Positions 1 through 6,158 of a stretch of DNA of 10,203 bases are shown piece after piece; the stretch's first letter is position 1; each line of letters opens with the position of its first letter. Source of the DNA: Rhodospirillales bacterium. GTDB taxonomy: Bacteria; Pseudomonadota; Alphaproteobacteria; Acetobacterales; Acetobacteraceae. A program made the position numbers and the translations under genes. The notes beneath the pieces were generated by a model that worked only from the letters and a program-made list of their open reading frames with translations, did not search any database and was not told the DNA's origin. The stretch covers positions 1 to 10,203 of the forward strand of contig JANXXW010000340.1 in assembly GCA_025350425.1 (NCBI GenBank). Direction: 5' to 3'.

Positions 1-110
1 GACGAGGCCAGACCTTGGTTGCGGATTCGTTTCGCTAACTCGGGTCGGTCGGGGAGTTTAATCCGTGCTTCCTCGGCCAAGCTCAAGGCGTCTGCCGGTC
101 GATCGACACC
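1..110 (+). other. Remnant of the ATPase N-terminus scattered over three reading frames
   Basis: Pieces of a normal LivG/UrtD N-terminus can be read in different frames. Frame 2 gives DLGCGFVSLTRV (about 14-49), which resembles the usual DLxxxFGGLTAV. Frame 3 gives GEFNPCFLGQ (51-80), which resembles GEFxCLLGP. Frame 1 gives ASAGRST (88-108), which resembles the Walker A core NGAGKST. Frame 3 then resumes with TLLKSIAG at 111. At least two or three indels that are not multiples of three would explain this. It may be real gene decay, or poor base calls if the window starts at a contig edge. Confidence 0.45.
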
Positions 111-713
111 CTGCTGAAATCGATCGCAGGCGCGCATTTCCCCTCTACCGGCACCATCACCTTCGATGGCACCGACATCACCACCATTCCCCCCTACCAG
201 CGGGCGCGGCTGGGCCTCAGTCTGAAATTCCAGATCACCGCCGTGCTTACCGAATTGTCGGTCTATGACAATGTGCTGCTGGCGCTGCAGTCGCTGCAGG
301 CACCGCTGCAGCTGCTGCGCAGCTTGTCGCGGCGCAGGCTCGATGAAGAAGTGATGCACGCTCTCGACCGCTTTCGTCTGGCCGACCGGGCCGACGACCT
401 CGTTGGCGAATTAAGCCACGGCGAGCAGCAATGGCTTGAGATCGCGATGGCGCTGGCGCCGCGCCCAAAACTGCTGCTGCTCGATGAGCCAACCGGTGGC
501 ATGAGCCCCGAGGAACGCCGCGTCACCGGTGAGTTGCTGCTGCCGATCAAGGCGGAATGCGCGCTGGTGATCGTCGAGCATGATCTCGATTTCATCAAGA
601 ACATCTGTGACCGCCTGACCGTGCTCGATCAGGGCTGTGTGCTCGGCGACGGCACTGTGGCTGAGATCGAGCGCGATCCGCGCGTGCAGGAGATTTACAC
701 AAGCCGTGTCTGA
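39..713 (+). CDS. UrtD/LivG-type ABC transporter ATPase, 5' end disrupted
   Basis: This is an ATP-binding subunit of a urea/amide or branched-chain amino acid type (HAAT) ABC importer; it would hydrolyse ATP on the inner face of the membrane. Seen: a Q-loop region (SLKFQITAVL, about nt 220-249), the ABC signature LSHGEQQ (about 411-431), Walker B LLLLDEPTGG (about 472-501), an H-loop VEHD (about 574-585), and a C-terminus ending DPRVQEIYTSRV. The LSHGEQQWLEIAM stretch resembles UrtD more than classical LivG. The frame is open from the stop at 36-38 but has no ATG, GTG or TTG before the GTG at 243, which lies well inside the domain. The Walker A loop is absent from this frame: TLLKSIAG (111-134) is preceded by GVCRSID instead of NGAGKS. 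The 5' part is therefore frameshifted, decayed or misread. The end overlaps the next ATPase gene by 8 bp. The family call is firm; whether the gene is functional is unknown. Confidence 0.8.
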   Translation, partial: LGSVGEFNPCFLGQAQGVCRSIDTLLKSIAGAHFPSTGTITFDGTDITTIPPYQRARLGLSLKFQITAVLTELSVYDNVLLALQSLQAPLQLLRSLSRRRLDEEVMHALDRFRLADRADDLVGELSHGEQQWLEIAMALAPRPKLLLLDEPTGGMSPEERRVTGELLLPIKAECALVIVEHDLDFIKNICDRLTVLDQGCVLGDGTVAEIERDPRVQEIYTSRV

Positions 714-1431
714 CATCCTCACATCCCCCGTTCTGACGGCCCCCCTGCTGGAGGTGGCATCCCTCAGCGCAGGCTATGGCCGCAGCCAGGTTCTGTTCGA
801 TATGTCGTTCAGCGTTCCCGCGAAGGGGGCCGTCGCGGTGCTGGGCCGCAACGGGGCGGGCAAGACGACCTTGCTCAAGACCCTGGCCGGCGAGATCCGC
901 CCGATGTCTGGCGCCATCCGCCTTGATGGCCGCGATGTCACCGCCGACCCGCCGGAGCGGCGAGCGCGCGGCGGCATCGGCCATGTGCCGCAGGAGCACG
1001 GCATCTTTGCCAGGATGACAGTGCGCGAGAACCTTCTACTCGGCGGCGGCGGCGCGCCCAGTAAGGGTGACATCGACGAGATGCTCGATTTCTTCCCCAA
1101 GCTCGGCGCCCGCCTCAGCCAGACCGCAGCCACGCTTTCGGGCGGTGAGCGCAAGATGTTGGCGATCAGCCGCGCTCTGCTTGGTCGTCCCCGGGTGCTG
1201 ATGCTCGACGAGCCGACCGAGGGCGTGTGGATCGGCGTGATCGAGGAGATCGCGGAGCGGCTGATCGAGCTGTCGGGCCGCATGGCGGTGATCCTGGTCG
1301 AGCAGCACATCGAGCTTGCTTTGCGTGTGGCGGACACCGCCTATGTCATTGATCGCGGCACCATCGCGCTGTCGGGCCCCTCCGCGCAGGTGCGCGATGA
1401 CCCCGATTTGCTGCGCTACCTCGCCCCCTGA
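706..1431 (+). CDS. UrtE/LivF-type ABC transporter ATP-binding protein
   Basis: This is the second ATPase subunit of the same HAAT-type importer; it should pair with the upstream ATPase and energise uptake of urea, short amides or amino acids. The GTG at 706 was chosen because the protein then has a normal length of 241 aa and the GTGTCTGA overlap with the previous stop suggests translational coupling; the longer frame from 637 would add 23 atypical residues. Seen: Walker A GRNGAGKTT (residues 47-55), Q-loop VPQEHGIF (94-101), signature LSGGE (144-148), Walker B VLMLDEP (164-170) and an H-loop histidine at 201. The DEPTEG motif is typical of UrtE. The segment after it reads VWIG where IQPS is usual, an unusual D-loop. 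The gene ends 13 bp before the amidase start, so all three are probably one transcript. The substrate is inferred from family and neighbour only. Confidence 0.88.
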   Translation: MSDILTSPVLTAPLLEVASLSAGYGRSQVLFDMSFSVPAKGAVAVLGRNGAGKTTLLKTLAGEIRPMSGAIRLDGRDVTADPPERRARGGIGHVPQEHGIFARMTVRENLLLGGGGAPSKGDIDEMLDFFPKLGARLSQTAATLSGGERKMLAISRALLGRPRVLMLDEPTEGVWIGVIEEIAERLIELSGRMAVILVEQHIELALRVADTAYVIDRGTIALSGPSAQVRDDPDLLRYLAP

Positions 1432-1433
1432 TC

Positions 1434-1438
1434 GGAGA
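1434..1438 (+). promoter_or_regulatory. Ribosome binding site of the amidase gene
   Basis: GGAGA lies six bases before the ATG at 1445. It supports that start over the upstream in-frame ATG at 1316, which lies inside the preceding ATPase gene. Confidence 0.7.
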
Positions 1439-1444
1439 ATTTTC

Positions 1445-2959
1445 ATGGCCGTCCAGACCCCGACCCCGTCTCAGATGCGCGCTGTGGCCCAAGAGATCGG
1501 GCTCGACCTGACCGAAGCCGATGTCGCCTCGTTCATCGGGCTGTTTGGCCCCTCGATCGCCGCCTACAACCTCATCGATGCGATGCCGAACAATCTTCCG
1601 CCGGTACGATATCCCCGCACACCCGGGTATCGGCCGAGCGCTGCGGAGAACTCCCACAACGCGTGGTACGTGAAATCCGTCGTCAAAGGTGCGGCGGAGG
1701 GGAAGCTCAAGGGTAAGACCATCGCCCTGAAGGACAACATCATGCTGGCGGGCGTGCCGATGATGAACGGGACTGCAACGCTCGAAGGCTACATGCCGGA
1801 TGTAGACGCAACGGTTGTCGAGCGTATTTTGGACGCTGGCGGCACCATTCTTGGCAAGGCGCATTGCGAAGCGTTCTGCCTCGCAGGTTCCAGCTTCACC
1901 AACGCGACCGGGCCGGTCCACAACCCGTATCGCATGGGTTATTCCGCTGGTGGATCGTCTTCCGGCAGCGCCGTGGTCGTGGCCCTCGGCGAGGCCGACA
2001 TGGCGCTCGGCGGCGACCAGGGCGGCTCGATCCGCATGCCCGCCAGCTTCTGCGGCATTTACGGCATGAAGGCGACGCACGGGCTGGTGCCATACACCGG
2101 CATCATGCCGATCGAGGTCACGATTGATCACGTCGGCCCGATGACCGCGAACGTGGCCGACAACGCGCTGTTGCTTGAGGTGCTGGCCGGGCCAGACGGT
2201 TACGATTCGCGTCAGTTGGGCGTGCAGGTGCAGGCCTACACAGAATTTCTCGGCAAAGGTGCCGCAGGTGTACGGATCGCGGTCGTGACCGAGGGGTTCC
2301 AACTGCCGAACGCCGAAGCCGATGTGAACGTAAAAGTCCGCGCTGCTGCGGCCCGCCTTGCCTCGATGGGCGCCATCGTCGAGGAGGTGTCGATCCCGTG
2401 GCATTCCCTGGGGGGCGCACTCTGGACGCCGATCGGTGTCGAGGGATTGACCCAGACGATGATGCAGGGCGACGGCTACGGGGTGAGCAGGCAGGATCTC
2501 TATGTCACCAGCCTGATGGATTTCCATCGCGGCTGGCGCCAGCGGGCCGGCGAGATGAGCGAAACCACCAAGCTGTTTACGTTGCTCGGCACCTATATCC
2601 GCAAGCATCACGGCAGCCGTTATTTCGGCAAGGCGCACAACATCGTCCGCCTTATGCGCGCCGCCTACGACCAGGTGTTAGGCCAGTACGACCTGTTGCT
2701 GATGCCGACCACGCCGATCAAGGCGAGCGAGATCCCGCCAGCTGGCTCGCCACGCGAGCTGGTGATCGAACGTTCGCTCAACATGCTCGCCAATACCGCC
2801 CCATTCGACATCACCCACCACCCTGCCATGGCAGTGCCCTGCGGCATGTCGGACGGGCTTCCGGTGTCGATGATGCTGATCGGCAAGCATTGGGATGAGG
2901 GCATGATCTACCGGTTGGCCCATACCTTCGAGCAATCCGGCGACTGGAAACAGATGTAA
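1445..2959 (+). CDS. Amidase, amidase-signature family (Rhodococcus nitrile-pathway type)
   Basis: This cytoplasmic amidase hydrolyses a carboxamide to the acid and ammonia. The protein is 504 aa, close to the roughly 520 aa of Rhodococcus enantioselective amidases, which it resembles along its length. Shared blocks include SAxENxxxAWYV, KDNxxxAGVPMMNG, GGDQGGSIRMPASFCG, GLVPYTG and the C-terminal NTAPFDxTxHP. The amidase-signature catalytic triad is visible: Lys96 (ALKDN), the cis-Ser Ser171 (AGGSSSGS) and the nucleophile Ser195 (DQGGS). These numbers match those I recall for the Rhodococcus enzyme. There is no signal peptide, so it acts on imported substrate. Its position 13 bp behind two Urt-type ATPases suggests import and hydrolysis of an amide. 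No nitrile hydratase or GatB/GatC partner is in view. The exact substrate, aliphatic or aromatic, cannot be read from the sequence. Confidence 0.93.
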   Translation: MAVQTPTPSQMRAVAQEIGLDLTEADVASFIGLFGPSIAAYNLIDAMPNNLPPVRYPRTPGYRPSAAENSHNAWYVKSVVKGAAEGKLKGKTIALKDNIMLAGVPMMNGTATLEGYMPDVDATVVERILDAGGTILGKAHCEAFCLAGSSFTNATGPVHNPYRMGYSAGGSSSGSAVVVALGEADMALGGDQGGSIRMPASFCGIYGMKATHGLVPYTGIMPIEVTIDHVGPMTANVADNALLLEVLAGPDGYDSRQLGVQVQAYTEFLGKGAAGVRIAVVTEGFQLPNAEADVNVKVRAAAARLASMGAIVEEVSIPWHSLGGALWTPIGVEGLTQTMMQGDGYGVSRQDLYVTSLMDFHRGWRQRAGEMSETTKLFTLLGTYIRKHHGSRYFGKAHNIVRLMRAAYDQVLGQYDLLLMPTTPIKASEIPPAGSPRELVIERSLNMLANTAPFDITHHPAMAVPCGMSDGLPVSMMLIGKHWDEGMIYRLAHTFEQSGDWKQM

Positions 2960-3055
2960 ACGGCGAGGACGCCCTGATACGGGAGCGCGGGGAATAGATG
3001 CTGTAGTCGTCAACCCGTTGCCATGACCTGGGACTGCTGGCAGTTTCATGGCCTT

Positions 3056-3061
3056 GGGGAG
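3056..3061 (+). promoter_or_regulatory. Ribosome binding site of the secreted hydrolase gene
   Basis: GGGGAG lies seven bases before the ATG at 3069. It selects this start over the in-frame ATG at 3048, which lies upstream of the site. The 3069 start also places the signal peptide exactly at the N-terminus. Confidence 0.65.
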
Positions 3062-3068
3062 TACAACA

Positions 3069-4766
3069 ATGAAACGTGCTACGCTCTGCACCACATTCGT
3101 GGCGCTCATCTGCTCGGTTGGGGCAGCGCAAGCGCAATCTTACCAGATGGGCGCAGGGACGGAAAACCGGCAATGGTTGCCGGAACGGGTCCATGTCGAC
3201 AACCCACCACTCCGCCTTCCCGTGCAGATCCAGGACGGTGTCACCATCACCGCCCGCGATGGCATCGTGCTGGATGCCCGCTTGTTCCTGCCGACGCTGG
3301 CACCGGGCGCCGCGCCGACACCCTGCGTGTTGATGTCGGACGGATATGGCCGCTCGTCCAACACCGGCGCCAGCACGGACCCGGTGCTGATGGACATCGC
3401 ATCCCGCGGCTATGCCGTGCTTCACCTGAGCTTGCGCGGATCGGGCAAGTCTGGCGGTACCGCAACCCTCTATAATCAGTTCGGGCAGGACGGCTACGAC
3501 ACGGTCGAGTGGATGGCCAAGCAGACATGGTGCAACGGCCGCGTCGGCATGGTTGGCCCATCCCTGCTGGGTATTTCGCAGTGGCTGACTGCCAAGGAAG
3601 CGCCGCCGAGTCTGAAAGTTATCGTGCCGCAGGTCGCGTGCGGCGATTGCTACGGGCTGCTTTGGTATCCCGCCGGCATGATGCCCGGACCTGGCCGGGA
3701 GGCACGCAAGCTGTCGCCGGGCGCAGAGGCTGAGTACCAGACATCGATTCAGCATCGTAATCTGGATGATTGGTGGCGGGCGCGCACAACGCTTGATGCA
3801 GACGTGAAGGCGATTGCCGCGCGCGGAGTGGCCGCCTTCATCTCCGGCGGATTGGACGATTACATCACGCCGGGCAATCTACGTGCGTATGAGGAGTTCG
3901 ACTCGAGCCGCAAGCGACTGCTGTTCGCGCCACATTCCCATGGCTGGCAAATTGATTTCCTTCAGGAGTTGCAGGTGCAGTGGTTGGATCACTGGCTGAA
4001 GGGCATCGATAACGGCGTGGAGAAGGCGCCGAAAGTGATTCTATACATCAAAGGGGCTGATCGCTGGCGCTACGAGGCAGACTGGCCGATCCCCGACGCG
4101 CGCGTGGCGAAGTTGTTCCTGCAGGCGGGGCATAGCAAAACGATCAACAGCCTGAACGATGGTGCCTTGACGGCGCAACCTGCCGAAGGAGCATCTGTCA
4201 CCTTGCCCTATGTGCCGGGCTCAGGCCCTGCCTTGCCAGTACTTCTGAGCGCCACGGTTGGGCGTTCTGCTGGCGATCAGCGCGAGGTCGAAACGAAGGT
4301 CCTCACCTGGACGACAGCGCCGCTGCCGGTGGCGACCGAGGTCACTGGCTATCCGCATGTATCGCTCTGGGCCGCGTCCGACACAAAGGATGGCGACATG
4401 GTGTTCAGCCTGACCGACGTGGCGCCGGACGGCACATCCACGCAGGTGGTTCAGGGTTACCTGAACGTGCCGCATCAAAAATCGTTGTCAGATCCGAAGC
4501 CACTCGTGCCTGGTGAGGCGCAGAACATCAGCCTGGACCTGCTGCCGACCGCCTATGTATTCCACTCCGGGCACCGCATACGGCTTGCCCTGGCGGGCGC
4601 CGCCAGTTCGGCGCCCGGCTTGCCATATCCACAGGGTCCCGGCCCGAACCCGGCCGCGTTTACCTGGACGGTGATGCAAGATGCTGCGCACCCCGCAACG
4701 TTGATGCTGCCGATCATAGGCACCGCCGGAGAGCCGCTATCGCAACTCGCAAAGGTGGAACGATAA
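3069..4766 (+). CDS. Secreted CocE/NonD family hydrolase (S15-type alpha/beta-hydrolase)
   Basis: This is an exported serine hydrolase of 565 aa in the family of cocaine esterase, alpha-amino-acid ester hydrolase and X-Pro dipeptidyl peptidase. A Sec signal peptide is seen: MKR, a hydrophobic core to about residue 17, and a likely cleavage after AAQA (about residue 22). The expected triad is visible: nucleophile Ser165 in GPSLLG (family form GxSYxG, here with Leu for Tyr), Asp263 in SGGLDDY, and His291 in PHSHG. An N-terminal DGxxLDARLFLP strand and the RGSGKSGG segment (about 123-130) are typical of the family. The C-terminal 200 or so residues fit the jelly-roll X-Pro domain (HVSLWAAS, GHRIRLALAG). 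It would act in the periplasm or outside the cell on an ester, amide or peptide. It lies 109 bp behind the amidase on the same strand, so co-transcription is possible but not certain. The substrate is unknown. Confidence 0.88.
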   Translation: MKRATLCTTFVALICSVGAAQAQSYQMGAGTENRQWLPERVHVDNPPLRLPVQIQDGVTITARDGIVLDARLFLPTLAPGAAPTPCVLMSDGYGRSSNTGASTDPVLMDIASRGYAVLHLSLRGSGKSGGTATLYNQFGQDGYDTVEWMAKQTWCNGRVGMVGPSLLGISQWLTAKEAPPSLKVIVPQVACGDCYGLLWYPAGMMPGPGREARKLSPGAEAEYQTSIQHRNLDDWWRARTTLDADVKAIAARGVAAFISGGLDDYITPGNLRAYEEFDSSRKRLLFAPHSHGWQIDFLQELQVQWLDHWLKGIDNGVEKAPKVILYIKGADRWRYEADWPIPDARVAKLFLQAGHSKTINSLNDGALTAQPAEGASVTLPYVPGSGPALPVLLSATVGRSAGDQREVETKVLTWTTAPLPVATEVTGYPHVSLWAASDTKDGDMVFSLTDVAPDGTSTQVVQGYLNVPHQKSLSDPKPLVPGEAQNISLDLLPTAYVFHSGHRIRLALAGAASSAPGLPYPQGPGPNPAAFTWTVMQDAAHPATLMLPIIGTAGEPLSQLAKVER

Positions 4767-5233
4767 GAAGGGTAAACGTAGTCGTGCCTAGATTGAGGAA
4801 GGGAGTCAGAGCGCTATCCGGGCTTCCTTCCCCGGGGCGTCGCAGCGTGTCGACCAATGCCTGACTTGAAGACGTTGTACGACTGCATGACGGCGGGAAT
4901 GTGGGCCCATAAAAGTGTTGCGACCTTTGGTCCCCTCCATGGGCGGCGTATCGCAATCCAAGTCCTCACGCACTGAGGCTGGCGAAAGCCGGTCTGGTTG
5001 AAATACAGGTCGGCATGAACCGCGCCGATGTGGTGAAAGACACTGTTAATGATCTAGCGCACGCAGTCATTGAACCCGTCGATGGACTTTGCGCTTCGGT
5101 CTTCCATTTCCGGTCAGAAACTTGGAACAAAGGCTATTTGTAGAGCCGCAAACCCTGATGTCTATTGGATCAGTTTTTTCTCCAGTCCGAAGATGTAAGA
5201 AAAGTGATACCGGCATCGACCAATGACCACAGC
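4767..5233. other. Gene-poor gap between convergent blocks
   Basis: These 467 bp separate the plus-strand hydrolase from the minus-strand permease, whose 3' ends face each other. No convincing gene is seen. The longest plausible plus-strand frame is open from 4913 to the stop at 5141 with a first ATG at 5015 (42 aa, MNRADVVKDTV...). It has no ribosome binding site and no family I recognise. Minus-strand frames here have irregular composition. Base composition is less GC-rich than in the flanking genes, and the right half contains A/T runs. No terminal inverted repeats or transposase motifs were found, although the region could be an old insertion or deletion scar. Confidence 0.55.
4797..4831 (+). 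terminator. Possible hairpin after the hydrolase gene
   Basis: GGAAGGGAG (4797-4805) can pair with CTTCCTTCC (4823-4831) over nine positions including one G-T pair, with a 17-base loop. It begins 31 bp after the hydrolase stop. No T-run follows, so it is not a standard intrinsic terminator; it may only be a transcript-end hairpin. Confidence 0.3.
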
Positions 5234-6046
5234 CTACTCGACCGCCAGCTGGTTCCGAGCCCGCCGCATAATAAGCAGCCCGAAAAGCGTCATGACTGCG
5301 CAAACGAACATTGGAATAACGGGATCGTAGATCGACTTCACATCGTTCCCAAAATACCCGGCACGCATCATCTCATAGCCGCTTACCGATGGCATCATGA
5401 CCACATACTTCTGGATCCAACCTGGCAGCCAGTCGACCATCCAGAAGGCGCCTGACAGGGGGATGAAAATATACCCGACGATCTGCGCCAGTTTTTCCGC
5501 AGTGTGGAACAACTCGGTTACCGGCGCCACTATCAGAGCGGTGGCGATACAAAACCATGCAAAAAGCAGGAAGCCGCTCACAAGAAGTGTTGGGTCTCCG
5601 TGTGGGCCCTTCACCAATCCAAGCAACGCCGCAAACACGAGAATGCTGATCGCGAATGTAAGAACCGATCCGGCAATCTCGAGCGCGCAGCGCGTGAGTA
5701 TGATATCGAGGAATGTAATCTGCTTATGATACAGCAGGCCGCCGTTTGACTTAAGGGCACTGACGGATTGCCCGAAGCAATGCCGCCACATCACAAGGGG
5801 GGTATAGCCCGTGATCACGAAGGCGATCACGCTGATCCCGTGTTCGACCGAGCCTCTCGTTGTTGACCAGAGGGCTACCACTCCGAACGTGAACACCATC
5901 GGCTCGCCGATGAACCAGGCAAACCCGATGCCTTCCCGTCCATAGCGTGTGTGAAGCTCGCGCATCATCAGCGCGCCAATCACCCGTAGCTGGAGTTGGA
6001 AGCCCCCCAGGAGGGTGCGGCCGGTCATGTGGGCAGGCTGTGGCAT
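5234..6046 (-). CDS. KpsM-type capsule/polysaccharide ABC-2 export permease
   Basis: This is an inner-membrane permease of the ABC-2 family, most like KpsM/CtrC/BexB, which export capsular or lipid-linked polysaccharide with a KpsT-type ATPase. Seen from the chosen start (270 aa): a cytoplasmic lead with MMRELHTRYGREGIGFAW, the hallmark of this family just before the first membrane segment, then about six hydrophobic segments. The last of these contain GYIFIPLSGAFWMVDWLPGW and a final segment before MRRARNQLAVE. The ATG at 6046 gives a normal family length and has a weak purine-rich site upstream; the frame also runs to an ATG at 6103 (289 aa) with no ribosome site. It lies downstream of aidB on the same strand. 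No ATPase, outer-membrane exporter or glycosyltransferase is in the window, so its partner must be elsewhere or lost. The family call is good; the cargo is unknown. Confidence 0.85.
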   Translation of the reverse strand: MPQPAHMTGRTLLGGFQLQLRVIGALMMRELHTRYGREGIGFAWFIGEPMVFTFGVVALWSTTRGSVEHGISVIAFVITGYTPLVMWRHCFGQSVSALKSNGGLLYHKQITFLDIILTRCALEIAGSVLTFAISILVFAALLGLVKGPHGDPTLLVSGFLLFAWFCIATALIVAPVTELFHTAEKLAQIVGYIFIPLSGAFWMVDWLPGWIQKYVVMMPSVSGYEMMRAGYFGNDVKSIYDPVIPMFVCAVMTLFGLLIMRRARNQLAVE

Positions 6047-6131
6047 GATGGCGTTCCGTGTGTGTGGCCTTGGGCGTTCATATAGGAGTTTCGCCCGTGC
6101 CAAGAAATCTGGCGGTGCCGATCCTCCGTCA

Positions 6132-6158
6132 GCCCTGGCGCTGCGTCACTCGCAGGGC
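6132..6158 (-). other. Short inverted repeat spanning the aidB stop codon
   Basis: GCCCTG (6132-6137) and CAGGGC (6153-6158) form a perfect six-base stem that brackets the aidB stop at 6146-6148. It has no T-run and lies in GC-rich sequence, so it may be chance. If real, it could weaken read-through from aidB into the permease gene. Confidence 0.2.

Noticed and set aside
65..268. Plus-strand open frame of 67 aa rich in Arg and His.
   Set aside because: It is a shadow of the ABC ATPase frame; the composition is that of an off-frame GC-rich gene and it has no motifs.
1346..2638. Minus-strand open frame of 430 aa opposite the amidase.
   Set aside because: It is antisense to a clearly conserved amidase and shows no domain; long antisense frames are common in GC-rich genes.
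2811..3755. Minus-strand open frame of 314 aa across the amidase-hydrolase junction.
   Set aside because: It is antisense to both conserved genes and shows no recognisable motif or start signal.
4714..4956. Minus-strand 80-aa frame considered as a transposase remnant.
   Set aside because: It overlaps the hydrolase 3' end, and no DDE or other transposase motif or terminal repeat was found.
5015..5143. Possible 42-aa peptide (MNRADVVKDTV...) in the gap.
   Set aside because: It has no ribosome binding site and no recognised family; it is kept only as a note in the gap entry.
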